From: DAIDKA01 sp036267975
Lineage (GTDB): Bacteria; Pseudomonadota; Gammaproteobacteria; Steroidobacterales; Steroidobacteraceae
Assembly: GCA_036267975.1 (NCBI GenBank)
Contig: DATAVA010000022.1
Coordinates: forward strand, 1-64,000
Length of the DNA stretch: 64,000 bases
Reading direction: 5' to 3'
Both the position numbers and the translations under genes were made by a program. The notes below the pieces were generated by a model, which was given only the letters and a program-made list of their open reading frames with translations, ran no database searches and was not told where the DNA came from. Shown piece by piece: positions 34,784 to 43,618 of this stretch; the stretch's first letter is position 1; each line of letters begins with the position of its first letter.

Positions 34784-36162
34784 CGCTTGGCCGCCTGCTC
34801 GGTCGCATCCACGGCCGTCTGGGTGTGGACCTGCTCGTCAGCCGGCTTTGCCAGGACCGGCACTCCCGCCGCATCTTCCGATGAGTGCACGCGCGCGCGC
34901 GCCAGGCGTTCGTCGACGTACATGAGTTCGTGTTTGCCGATGACGACGATGTCGCCATCGTTGAGGTTGTAGCGTCGCACGCGCTTGCCTTGCACGAAGA
35001 TGCCATTGGTGCTGTTGAGATCCTCGATCACACTGCCTTGCGTGCCGGTGGTGATCTGGCAGTGATGCCGGCTCACGAAACGACTGTCGATCTGAATGTC
35101 GTTGTCGCTGGTGCGGCCGATGATGATGCGGCCAACATTCAAGGGCAGCTCCTGGATAGTGCGTCCTTCGGTCACCACGATCACGCGTCCCGCCGGTCCG
35201 GCAGCCACTCCATCGTTTGCAGTGTCGGTCAGTTCATCGCGGGAATCGCCATGCCGCGCGTGGTGATTGGCACGCTGCCCATCGGTGAAATTGGCCGTGC
35301 GTTCGGCATTGGTCGCGGGCGTGACGTGCCCGGGCTCGCTGGGCCGCATCTGCGGCTCGTGCCAGCCCAGCTCCTGGATCGAGGTATTGATGTCCTCGAG
35401 CAGCACATGATCGCGGTCATGGCCGAAAGCGGCCAGCATGGCCGTGTCACACAGTGTGTTGACCAGCCGCGGCACACCGCCGGTGTAGCGGAAGATTTCG
35501 GGGTAGGTATCCGCGGCAAATATCTGCCGATCACCTGCACCGGCCACTTCGAGGCGGTGATGCATGTAGGCATTCATCTCGGTTGCCGAGAGCGTATCCA
35601 GATGGAAGCGCAACCGGATGCGTTGTGCGAGCTGCACCAGCTCCGGGGCATCAAGCTTCTGATTGAGCTCGGGCTGGCCCGCCACGATGATCCGCAGTAC
35701 CTTCTCCTTGGTGGTTTCCACCCCGGAGAGCATGCGGATCTCTTCGAGTACTTTCAGCGACAGGTTCTGCGCCTCATCGACGATCAGCAGCACCTTGCGC
35801 CCGGCGGCATACTGCTCCACCAGGAAATTGTTGAGCGTTGCGATCAGCTCGGCCTTCTTCATCTTGAACGGCGCGAAGCCAAACTGCACCAGTACCGCCT
35901 GCAGGAAAGCGACCACCGACACCTGCGTCTGCCCGATCTGGGCGACGACCACATCGCGCTGGACTTCCTGCAGGAAGGATTCAATCAACGTGGTCTTGCC
36001 TGAGCCGATCTCCCCGGTGATCACCACGAAGCCGTCGGTGAACCAGATCGTCGATTCCATGTACGCCTTGGCGCGCGCATGTTGTTTGCTCAGGTAGAGG
36101 AACTGCGGGTCCGGACTGAGCCGGAACGGCAATTCCCGCAGCTTGAACAATTCGAGGTACAT
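34780..36162 (-). CDS. ExeA/GspA-like AAA ATPase fused to an FHA domain
   Basis: 460 residues. Residues 1-270 are an ExeA-type AAA ATPase: MYLELFKLRELPFRLSPDPQFLYLS start motif, Walker A GEIGSGKTT (50-58), Walker B LLIVDEAQ (124-131), and a helical lid (GGVPRLVNTLCDTAMLAAFG). A polar linker (about 275-330) leads to an FHA domain (about 335-420; GRIIIGRTSDNDIQIDSRFVSRHHCQI, DLNSTNGIFV), which binds phosphothreonine peptides. The gene stands alone, without type II secretion or exosortase genes nearby. A link between phosphorylation signalling and envelope or secretion machinery is inferred. Confidence 0.88.
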   Translation of the reverse strand: MYLELFKLRELPFRLSPDPQFLYLSKQHARAKAYMESTIWFTDGFVVITGEIGSGKTTLIESFLQEVQRDVVVAQIGQTQVSVVAFLQAVLVQFGFAPFKMKKAELIATLNNFLVEQYAAGRKVLLIVDEAQNLSLKVLEEIRMLSGVETTKEKVLRIIVAGQPELNQKLDAPELVQLAQRIRLRFHLDTLSATEMNAYMHHRLEVAGAGDRQIFAADTYPEIFRYTGGVPRLVNTLCDTAMLAAFGHDRDHVLLEDINTSIQELGWHEPQMRPSEPGHVTPATNAERTANFTDGQRANHHARHGDSRDELTDTANDGVAAGPAGRVIVVTEGRTIQELPLNVGRIIIGRTSDNDIQIDSRFVSRHHCQITTGTQGSVIEDLNSTNGIFVQGKRVRRYNLNDGDIVVIGKHELMYVDERLARARVHSSEDAAGVPVLAKPADEQVHTQTAVDATEQAAKR

Positions 36163-36173
36163 AGTCTCTGATT

Positions 36174-37274
36174 CTATGGGATGTGTATCTCCGGGGCCAA
36201 TTCGGCGAGCAGCCGTCGCGCCTGTCGCTCGCAGCGCCCCGCATCGGCGTCAACCACGGTTAAATGCCCGAGCTTGCGACCCGGTCGTGGTTCCTTCGCA
36301 TAGTCGTGCAGATGCAGCCCCGGATGGCGCAGGAGCGCGGCATGCCCCGGCATGACGCCGATCAAGTTGATCATGGCGCTGTAACCTTTGGCACCAGTGT
36401 CGCCCAGCGGCAGTCCCAGAATGGCACGCAGGTGGTTCTCGAACTGGCTCGTGACGGCGCCTTCGATGGTCCAGTGCCCCGAGTTGTGCACCCTGGGCGC
36501 CATCTCGTTGGCCACCAGCCGTCCGCCACGGACGAAAAACTCAATAGTCAGGACACCGACGTAACGGAAATGTTCCATGACGGTCAGCACATGCTGGCTG
36601 GCAAGCCGGTTCAGCCGCGCATTGCCGTAAGGCGCCCGCGTGAGTCTGAGGATGCCGCCGCAGTGCAGATTGTGATTCAGCGGATATACACGGCATTCGC
36701 CGTTGCGGCTGCGTACGCCAATGACGGACACCTCCAGATCAAACGGCACCAGTTCCTCGTATAGCAGCGGCACCTGGCCCAGTTGCGCCCAGGCAAGTTC
36801 GGCGTCATCGGGGGTGCGCAGCACTGCCTGACCCTTGCCGTCATAGCCCATGCGTCGGGTCTTCAGTACACCGGGCAGGCCGATGTCAGCGATGGCCGAT
36901 TGCAGCTGCCGGCGGCTGCTGACAGCGCGCCAGCGCGTGGTCGTGATGGCGAGTCTTTCAAACAGACGCTTTTCGCGCATCCGGTCCTGCGCCGTCGCGA
37001 TCGCGGCGAGCGGCGGACTCACGCGCGTCGCACGGCCAAGTTTGCGCAGCGCCTCGACTGAAACGTTTTCCCAATCGATGGTGACGACCTCGCAGCGACG
37101 GGCGAGCGCTGCCAGCGCGTCTTCGTTCGCAAACGCGCTCCTGAGCACGGGAGCCAGCTGTGCGGCCGGCGGCTGTTCGGCCGGGTCCAGAAACAGGAAG
37201 TCGAGCCCGAGCGGGTATCCGGCCAGGGCCAGCATGCGGCCCAACTGGCCGGCACCGACGATGCCGACGGTCAT
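36174..37274 (-). CDS. purK: N5-carboxyaminoimidazole ribonucleotide synthase
   Basis: 366 residues, an ATP-grasp enzyme. PurK carboxylates AIR with bicarbonate and ATP to N5-CAIR in purine synthesis. The N-terminal VGIVGAGQLGRMLALAGYPLGLDFLFLDP, the ATP-grasp core (PGVLKTRRMGYDGKGQAVL) and the C-terminal block (NEMAPRVHNSGHWTIEGAVTSQFENHLRAILGLPLG) are clear. The ATG overlaps the purE stop (ATGA), giving a purEK operon. Confidence 0.97.
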   Translation of the reverse strand: MTVGIVGAGQLGRMLALAGYPLGLDFLFLDPAEQPPAAQLAPVLRSAFANEDALAALARRCEVVTIDWENVSVEALRKLGRATRVSPPLAAIATAQDRMREKRLFERLAITTTRWRAVSSRRQLQSAIADIGLPGVLKTRRMGYDGKGQAVLRTPDDAELAWAQLGQVPLLYEELVPFDLEVSVIGVRSRNGECRVYPLNHNLHCGGILRLTRAPYGNARLNRLASQHVLTVMEHFRYVGVLTIEFFVRGGRLVANEMAPRVHNSGHWTIEGAVTSQFENHLRAILGLPLGDTGAKGYSAMINLIGVMPGHAALLRHPGLHLHDYAKEPRPGRKLGHLTVVDADAGRCERQARRLLAELAPEIHIP

Positions 37275-37768
37275 GGGGTGCTGATGCGCGGGTCGGGGTG
37301 CTCGAGCACCCGGGCGGTCTGCCTGGCGCGGAACTCTTCAAGGCGCGGCAGAACTTCCGGGTGCCGGTTGGCGATAATCGCAGCAGCCAGCAAAGCGGCA
37401 TTGGTCGCGCCGGCTGCGCCGATCGCGAATGTGGCCACCGGAATTCCCGCGGGCATCTGCACGATCGAAAGCAGAGAGTCCATGCCGTTGAGGGCCTTCG
37501 ACTGCACCGGCACGCCCAGCACCGGCAGGCTCGTCTTGGCGGCGGTCATGCCGGGCAGATGGGCCGCGCCGCCGGCTCCGGCTATGATTGCCTCAAGCCC
37601 GCGCGAGCGTGCGCCGGCGGCATATTCAAACAGCAGATCCGGAGTGCGGTGGGCCGATACGACGCGCACCTCATGCGGTATGCCCAGCGCTTCGAGCACT
37701 TCCGCGGCGGGACGCATCGTCTCCCAATCCGACGTCGAGCCCATGATGATGCCGACCCACACTGACAC
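37271..37768 (-). CDS. purE: N5-carboxyaminoimidazole ribonucleotide mutase
   Basis: 165 residues from GTG 37768, with AGGAG 8 nt upstream. GIIMGSTSDWETM, VVSAHRTPDLLFEYA and GAGGAAHLPGMTAAKTSLPVLGVPVQS are the signature blocks of class I PurE, which converts N5-CAIR to CAIR. The frame stays open upstream to 37948, but the family starts just before VGIIMGS. It pairs with purK. Confidence 0.96.
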   Translation of the reverse strand: MSVWVGIIMGSTSDWETMRPAAEVLEALGIPHEVRVVSAHRTPDLLFEYAAGARSRGLEAIIAGAGGAAHLPGMTAAKTSLPVLGVPVQSKALNGMDSLLSIVQMPAGIPVATFAIGAAGATNAALLAAAIIANRHPEVLPRLEEFRARQTARVLEHPDPRISTP

Positions 37769-37842
37769 TGTCGTAGCTCCTGAACAGGACCGCCGGGCCC
37801 CGTTTGCAATCGGACATTGTAGCCGAGCAGGCCGGGAGGGGC

Positions 37843-38370
37843 CTATTCCAGCACTTCCCGCAGCGCCCTGAACAGCTCGCGACTCGCCGCACCGGTGGCG
37901 CCGGTACGCGCCTGTTCGCGACGGGCCGCCTCGACGCGCCCGAGCCATTGCGCCTCATCCAGGTGCGGGTACGCCGCGCGCAGTGCCGCCAGGGCGCCCG
38001 GCCCGCTCTCCAGCAGGCGCGCGCGCCAGTTCTCCACGCGCCGGAAGCGCTGCGCCTCCAGAGCGGCCTTCCCGGCCTTCGCGGCCAGGGTCGCGCGCAC
38101 CTGGGTGAGGTCGATGTCGCGCATCAGCTTGCCGATGTACTGACGCTGCCGCGTACCCCCGCCGCGGCTGCTGATGGTGCGCGCGGCCACGATGGCCTCG
38201 TACAGGGCTTCCGGCAACTGCAGGGCCGCGAGTTCCGCGTCCTTGAGCGCAATCAGCTGTTCGCCCAGTTCCTGGGCACGGTGGGCCTCACGCTTGAGCA
38301 CACTCTTGCTCGGACCGTCAAACAGCGGTTCGGCGTCGGTATCGGATTCGGGTCCGGAAAATCGCTTCAC
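37843..38370 (-). CDS. darP: Ribosome-associated protein DarP (YjgA, DUF615)
   Basis: 175 residues from GTG 38370. PSKSVLKREAHRAQELGEQLIAL, ISSRGGGTRQRQYIGKLMRDID and the helical C-terminus are characteristic of YjgA/DarP, a factor that associates with 50S precursors late in assembly. It is divergent from pmbA, the usual neighbour in gammaproteobacteria. The AAGGAG upstream is 12 nt from the GTG. Confidence 0.93.
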   Translation of the reverse strand: MKRFSGPESDTDAEPLFDGPSKSVLKREAHRAQELGEQLIALKDAELAALQLPEALYEAIVAARTISSRGGGTRQRQYIGKLMRDIDLTQVRATLAAKAGKAALEAQRFRRVENWRARLLESGPGALAALRAAYPHLDEAQWLGRVEAARREQARTGATGAASRELFRALREVLE

Positions 38371-38424
38371 GTGGTTACCATGCTCCTTGGGCTACAATTC
38401 TGCACCAACGCAGCGGCAGGGCAT

Positions 38425-39771
38425 ATGCAGCAGGAAGTCGACGCCTCCCGGATCCCGGAGCTTACACAAGTCATCGAGCAGATCATGGCCGAGGCCCGGC
38501 GTGCCGGTGCCTCGCAGTGCGAGGCCGATGCCAGCCTGCAGCGCGGATTGACTGCCACCGTACGCCTCGGCGAAGTGGACACCGTCGAATACCAGCGCGA
38601 TCGTGGCCTTGGTCTCACGGTGTACTTCGGCAAGCGCAAAGGCTCGGCGAGCACCGGGGACCTGAGTTCGGAGGCGGTGCGCGCCACCGTCGAGAAAGCC
38701 TGCTCGATCGCGCGCTACACCGCCGCAGATGAGTGCGCTGGCCTGGCGGACCCCGCCGACCTGGCGCGCGAGGTCCCGGACCTGGACCTGTATCACCGCT
38801 GGGACCTCGAGCCCGATCAGGCGGTGGAACTGGCACGCGACTGCGAAGCGGCCGGCATGGCGGTGGACAGCCGGCTCACGAACTCCGAGGGCGCCACCGT
38901 CGGCAATCAACGTGGCGTGCGGGTCTACGGCAACTCGCATGGCTTCCTGGCAGGGTTCGCCAGCAGCTCCCATTCAATCAGCTGTGTCCTGCTCGCCAGC
39001 GCCGGCGAGGATATGCAGCGGGACTTCTGGTACTCGAGCGCCCGCGATCCGCAGGACCTGGAAGACGCCGGCGCGATCGGTCGGCGCGCGGCTGAAAACG
39101 CGATCGCGCGCCTGGGCGCGCGGCGCCTGGCGACGCAGCGCGCGCCGGTGATGTTCATACCGGAAATGGCGCGCAGCCTGTTCCGCAGCTTCATCGGCGC
39201 CATGCGCGGCGGCAGTCAGTACCGCAAGAACACCTTCCTGCTCGATGCAGCGGGGCAGAGGGTATTTCCGGCCTTTGTGCAGATCGAGGAGCGGCCGCAT
39301 ATCCCCAAGGCGCTGGCCAGCAGTCCGTTCGATGGGGAAGGCGTCGCCACGCGCGATCGCAAGCTGGTCGTCGATGGCGTCGCACAGGGTTACGTGCTCG
39401 ACAGTTACTCAGCCCGTAAGCTGGGACTGCGGACTACCGGCAATGCCGACGGTGTCCACAATCTTTTCGTGGGCTCCTCGGCAGCCGCGCCGTCGCGTGC
39501 CGAACTGCTGCGCACGATGGACACCGGACTGCTGGTCACCGAACTGATGGGCCAGGGTGTGAATCCCGTGACCGGTGACTACTCACGTGGCGCCAGCGGT
39601 TTCTGGGTCGAGAAGGGCGTGCTGGCCTACCCCGTGCACGAGATCACGATCGCGGGCAACCTGCGCGACATGTTCCAGAGCATCGTGGCGATCGGCGGCG
39701 ATGTCGATGGGCGGGGGGCGCTGCATACCGGTTCGGTGCTCATCGGCGATCTGACGATAGCCGGGGAGTAG
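38425..39771 (+). CDS. pmbA: Metalloprotease PmbA/TldE
   Basis: 448 residues from ATG 38425 (CAGGG upstream); ATG 38380 would add 15 residues. PmbA is the partner of TldD and lacks the HExxxH zinc site. TLRLGEVDTVEYQRDRGLGLTVYFGKRKGSASTGDLS-type and VTGDYSRGASGFWVEKGVLAYPVHEITIAGN blocks are diagnostic. The length matches E. coli (450). Its 3' end overlaps the convergent YihY-family gene by 32 nt. Confidence 0.96.
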   Translation: MQQEVDASRIPELTQVIEQIMAEARRAGASQCEADASLQRGLTATVRLGEVDTVEYQRDRGLGLTVYFGKRKGSASTGDLSSEAVRATVEKACSIARYTAADECAGLADPADLAREVPDLDLYHRWDLEPDQAVELARDCEAAGMAVDSRLTNSEGATVGNQRGVRVYGNSHGFLAGFASSSHSISCVLLASAGEDMQRDFWYSSARDPQDLEDAGAIGRRAAENAIARLGARRLATQRAPVMFIPEMARSLFRSFIGAMRGGSQYRKNTFLLDAAGQRVFPAFVQIEERPHIPKALASSPFDGEGVATRDRKLVVDGVAQGYVLDSYSARKLGLRTTGNADGVHNLFVGSSAAAPSRAELLRTMDTGLLVTELMGQGVNPVTGDYSRGASGFWVEKGVLAYPVHEITIAGNLRDMFQSIVAIGGDVDGRGALHTGSVLIGDLTIAGE

Positions 39772-41146
39772 GCGCCGCGGGCAGCACGGGAAGCGGCAGT
39801 TCCGCGGTCTGATCGAGACTCATATCCGCCAGCTGCAGCGGACTGGTTTGCAGCAGCTCCTGCAAGGTATGGCCGGCGCAGCTGGCGCGTCGGGCCGCAT
39901 CCACCTGCGCGACGATGTCGCTGACACCCGGGACCGCCAGGGCACGGCTCACCGGCTTGCCGCTGCGCTCCTGACGCACCGCCTCGATGATGTCGATGAC
40001 CGCCAGATGCGCCGGATCGCGTGCCAGCTGCAGCCGGTCCCCGCTGATCTTCAGCACCCGCGCGCGCTCCAGCGCGGTGATGATCGGGGCGAGCGCAACG
40101 CCCGTGACGCCCAGGTCCGTGGCCAGTGCGTCCAGGGCGTAGGGCGGCCGCCCGGTCGCGGTCTTGTGGCCAACGAGGAAGGCGATTGTCAGTGCCAGCT
40201 GCTCGATCTCGGCCGCGGACAGATACAGCTGACGCAGGCCGAAGCGCAGATAGCTCGGGTTCTGGATGTAAAACGACAGCTGTGCGCCCGACAGCAGGAT
40301 CAACCAGCCGAAATAAGTCCAGGTGACCACCGCGACAACGGCCGCGAATCCCGCGTAAACCAGCGTCAGGCGCGAGCTGTATTCGACGAAGCGCGTGAAG
40401 GTGATGCCGACGGCAGCCCACAGCACGCCGGCCACCACCGCGCCGCTGAGTGCGGGCCTGAAGCGCACGCGCGTGTTGGGGATGAACATGTAGAGGAACG
40501 TGAACAGCGTGGTCACCATCAGGTACGGCGCGACATGCAAGCCGACGCTGATCAGGCGCTTGAAGAGCGGGAGCGAGCTGGCGAGCTGCACCGGGCCTGC
40601 GATGAATGCCGTGTGCGACAGGGCGATGAATCCACCCAGCAGCAGCGGGCCGACCACCAGCAGGCTCAGGAACTCCGCCACGCGGCGCCCGATGCTGCGG
40701 GGCTGGGGTACCCGCCATACGTAATTGAAGCTGTCCTCGACCTTCTGAATCGTGCCAATCAGCGACCAGGCGAGGAAGGTGATGCCCACCACGCCCACCA
40801 CGCCGCGACGCAGGCGCCCCGCGAACTGCAGCACCTCGCGCGTCATGTCATCGGCGCCGGCCCCCACCGGGCGGAAGAACTCCATCACGATGGGCTGCAG
40901 CTCGCGGCCCGCATGGGTCCCCAGCTGCCGCAGGATGATGAAGGTGAAGGCCAGCAGCGGGACCATCGACAGCATGGTGGTGAACACCAGCGCGGTGGCG
41001 CGCATGTTGATCTGGCCGCCGGCCAGGTCACGGATCACGGCATAGGGGTAGCGGCCGATGCGCGCCGCCTTGCGCACCAGGCCCGCGTGTCCGGAGGCCC
41101 GGCTGAAGACAGCGGCATCCAGCTGATCCCATGGCCAGTTGGACAT
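39740..41146 (-). CDS. YihY/BrkB-family membrane protein
   Basis: 468 residues. The N-terminal 300 residues contain about six membrane helices with the family motifs GQINMRATALVFTTMLSMVPLLAF, GVVGVVGITFLAWSLIGTIQKVEDSFNYVWRV and ASPLF-like FVEYSSRLTLVYAGFAAVVAVVTWTYFGWLILLSGAQLSFYIQN. A cytoplasmic winged-helix-like C-terminus (about 310-450) follows. The family was once annotated as ribonuclease BN; its real function is uncertain. It follows purC by 4 nt. Confidence 0.9.
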   Translation of the reverse strand: MSNWPWDQLDAAVFSRASGHAGLVRKAARIGRYPYAVIRDLAGGQINMRATALVFTTMLSMVPLLAFTFIILRQLGTHAGRELQPIVMEFFRPVGAGADDMTREVLQFAGRLRRGVVGVVGITFLAWSLIGTIQKVEDSFNYVWRVPQPRSIGRRVAEFLSLLVVGPLLLGGFIALSHTAFIAGPVQLASSLPLFKRLISVGLHVAPYLMVTTLFTFLYMFIPNTRVRFRPALSGAVVAGVLWAAVGITFTRFVEYSSRLTLVYAGFAAVVAVVTWTYFGWLILLSGAQLSFYIQNPSYLRFGLRQLYLSAAEIEQLALTIAFLVGHKTATGRPPYALDALATDLGVTGVALAPIITALERARVLKISGDRLQLARDPAHLAVIDIIEAVRQERSGKPVSRALAVPGVSDIVAQVDAARRASCAGHTLQELLQTSPLQLADMSLDQTAELPLPVLPAAPTPRLSSDRR

Positions 41147-41150
41147 GAGC

Positions 41151-42038
41151 TCAGGTGGCCAGTCGCTGCAGGGCTTCGAGGTACTTGTCGCGGGTGCGGG
41201 TGATGACTTCGCCAGGCAGCTTCGGTCCCGGCGCGCGCTTGTCCCAATTCAGCGTTTCGAGGTAGTCGCGCACGAACTGCTTGTCGAAGCTCGGCGGACT
41301 GATGCCGATCTGATAGGTGTCCGCGGGCCAGAATCGCGAGGAGTCCGGCGTGAGCACCTCATCCATGAGCGTGAGTTCGCCGCCGTCATCAAGGCCAAAC
41401 TCGAACTTGGTGTCGGCAATGATGATGCCGCGTGCGCGCGCATAGTCGGCCGCGAACCGGTACAGCGCCAGGGCCGTCGTGCGCACCTTCGCGGCCAGCG
41501 GCGCACCGATCAGCGCGCTCACTGCTTCGAAGGAGATGTTTTCATCGTGCGCACCCACATCGGCCTTGGTCGCGGGGGTGAAGATAGGCGTCGGCAGCTG
41601 TTGTGCGAGCTTCAGCCCGGCGGGCAGCTCGATGCCGCAGACCTTGCCGGTGCGCTGGTAGTCCTTCCAGCCCGAGCCGATCAGGTAGCCGCGCACCACC
41701 GCCTCCAGGGGCAGTGGTTTGAGACGTTTGACGATGACCGCCCGACCCTCGAGCGTGGCCAGCTCCGCGGGCGGCAGCGGCAGCTGCGCGAGCGCCCGCC
41801 CGGTCAGATGATTCGGTACGATGTGGCGCGTGCGGTCGAACCAGAAATTGGAGATCTGCGTCAGCACGCGCCCCTTGTCTGGAATCGGGTCCGGCAGCAC
41901 GACATCGAAAGCCGACAGGCGATCGGTGGTGACGATGAGCATGCTGTGTTCGTCCACGGCATAGTTGTCCCGTACCTTGCCCGCGTGCAGGAGCTTCAGG
42001 CCGCTCAAGGCGGTTCGGTAGAGGGTGCCGGAACTCAT
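41151..42038 (-). CDS. purC: Phosphoribosylaminoimidazole-succinocarboxamide synthase
   Basis: 295 residues. PurC condenses CAIR with aspartate to SAICAR. KLLHAGKVRDNYAVDEHSMLIVTTDRLSAFD, VVRGYLIGSGWKDYQ, and IIIADTKFEFGLDDGGELTLMDEVLTPDSSRFW are signature blocks. It is the longer (about 295-residue) type of SAICAR synthase also found in Xanthomonadales and fungi. It is divergent from djlA, and yihY follows 4 nt downstream. Confidence 0.96.
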   Translation of the reverse strand: MSSGTLYRTALSGLKLLHAGKVRDNYAVDEHSMLIVTTDRLSAFDVVLPDPIPDKGRVLTQISNFWFDRTRHIVPNHLTGRALAQLPLPPAELATLEGRAVIVKRLKPLPLEAVVRGYLIGSGWKDYQRTGKVCGIELPAGLKLAQQLPTPIFTPATKADVGAHDENISFEAVSALIGAPLAAKVRTTALALYRFAADYARARGIIIADTKFEFGLDDGGELTLMDEVLTPDSSRFWPADTYQIGISPPSFDKQFVRDYLETLNWDKRAPGPKLPGEVITRTRDKYLEALQRLAT

Positions 42039-42102
42039 CGTTTCTTAAAGGATTAAAGTGGCAACAAAGCGGCGAGTGCCGCGGTTGCTAATATATCAGC
42101 GT

Positions 42103-42921
42103 ATGCAATGGATCGGAAAAGCGGTGGGTGGCCTGATCGGCCTGATGGCGGGCGGCCCGGTCGGGGCGGCGATCGGTGTCATGATCGGGCACCAGTTCGA
42201 TGGCGGTTCGACACCGACCATCGGCCGCAGCCCCGGCGTGGGCAGCGCGGCGGGTGCCACCGCAACCCAGATCGGCGACCGGTTCTTTCGCGCGGCATTC
42301 CAGGTCATGGGCCATGTTGCCAAAGCCGATGGGCGCGTCTCGGAGCAGGAAATCCAGGCGGCGCGTGCGGTGATGTCGGAGCTGCGCCTCACGCCTGACC
42401 AGGTGCAGGTGGCGATCGCCTGTTTCACGCAGGGCAAGGCGCCGCAATTCGCGTTGTACGCGGCGCTCGATGGCCTCTACCGCGCCTGCGGCGGCCGCCC
42501 CGACCTGATGCGTGCCTTCGTCGAGATCCAGATGCGCGCCGCGTTGATGGGCAATGACCTGCAGCCGACGGCGCGCACCGTGCTGCAGAACATCGCGACG
42601 CGCCTGGGGCTGGGCGGCATGGAGTTTGCGCATATCGAGGCGGTACTGCGCATGCGTCGCAGTGGCTATGCGGGCGGCCGCGCGGGTGCCTCGGCAATGG
42701 ATGAGGAGCTGCGGCTGGCGCAGGCCTACAAGGTGCTCGAATGCACCCCGCAGAACACCAAGGAAGAGCTGTCACTGGCATATCGGCGCCAGCTCAGCCG
42801 CCATCACCCCGACAAGCTCAAAGCCAATGGGCTGCCGGAGTCGATGATTGAACATGCCAAGCAGCGCACCCAGCAGATCATCGAGGCGTGGGAACTCGTA
42901 CGCGAACGCCGCGGTATTTGA
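42103..42921 (+). CDS. djlA: Co-chaperone DjlA
   Basis: 272 residues from ATG 42103 (E. coli 271). DjlA is a membrane-anchored J-domain protein: an N-terminal Gly-rich helix (MQWIGKAVGGLIGLMAGGPVGAAIGVMIGHQFD), a TerB-like helical domain (FFRAAFQVMGHVAKADGRVSEQEI), and a C-terminal J domain with RHHPDKL near 233-239. It stimulates DnaK. No ribosome binding site is evident and a TAATAT -10-like element lies about 12 nt upstream, so the mRNA may be near-leaderless. Confidence 0.94.
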   Translation: MQWIGKAVGGLIGLMAGGPVGAAIGVMIGHQFDGGSTPTIGRSPGVGSAAGATATQIGDRFFRAAFQVMGHVAKADGRVSEQEIQAARAVMSELRLTPDQVQVAIACFTQGKAPQFALYAALDGLYRACGGRPDLMRAFVEIQMRAALMGNDLQPTARTVLQNIATRLGLGGMEFAHIEAVLRMRRSGYAGGRAGASAMDEELRLAQAYKVLECTPQNTKEELSLAYRRQLSRHHPDKLKANGLPESMIEHAKQRTQQIIEAWELVRERRGI

Positions 42922-42941
42922 TACTGGTAGTATCGGAAGCC

Positions 42942-43613
42942 ATGGAAACGACCTGGATCGCCCCCTCCATCCTGTCGGCCGACTTCGCTCGTCTGGGCGA
43001 TGAAGTCGATGCCGTGCTGCACGCCGGCGCCGATCTCATCCACTTCGATGTCATGGACAATCACTACGTGCCGAATCTCACCATCGGACCGATGGTGTGC
43101 GAGGCCCTGCACCGGCATTCACCGGATGCGATGCTCGACGTGCATCTGATGGTGAGCCCCGTGGACCGCATCGTCACCGACTTCGCGCGCGCCGGCGCCA
43201 CCTACATCAGCTTCCACCCGGAAGCCACCGAACACGTGGACCGCACCATTGAACTGATCCACGACCAGGGCTGCCGCGCCGGCCTCGTCTTCAATCCGGC
43301 GACGCCATTGCAGTGGCTGGACTACACGCTGGGCAAGCTCGATATGGTGCTCATCATGTCCGTCAACCCCGGCTTCGGCGGCCAGAAGTTCATCGCCCAG
43401 TCGCTCGAAAAGCTCAAAACCGTGCGGGGTCGTATCGATGCGCAGAGCCGCCTGGTACGGCTCGAGATCGATGGCGGTGTGAAAGTCGAGAACATCGGGC
43501 TGATCGCAGCCGCGGGTGCCGACACGTTCGTCTCAGGATCAGCGGTGTTCGGCAGCGCTGATTATGCCGCCACGCTCAAGGCGATGCGTGCGGCCATCGA
43601 TGCCGCACGCTAG
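42942..43613 (+). CDS. rpe: Ribulose-phosphate 3-epimerase
   Basis: 223 residues from ATG 42942 (CGGAAG upstream). Rpe interconverts ribulose-5-phosphate and xylulose-5-phosphate. APSILSADFARLGDEV, IHFDVMDNHYVPNLTIGP, DVHLMV and MSVNPGFGGQKFI give the TIM-barrel metal and phosphate sites. It lies 20 nt after djlA and is convergent with the CRP-family gene. Confidence 0.97.
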   Translation: METTWIAPSILSADFARLGDEVDAVLHAGADLIHFDVMDNHYVPNLTIGPMVCEALHRHSPDAMLDVHLMVSPVDRIVTDFARAGATYISFHPEATEHVDRTIELIHDQGCRAGLVFNPATPLQWLDYTLGKLDMVLIMSVNPGFGGQKFIAQSLEKLKTVRGRIDAQSRLVRLEIDGGVKVENIGLIAAAGADTFVSGSAVFGSADYAATLKAMRAAIDAAR

Positions 43614-43618
43614 GACGA

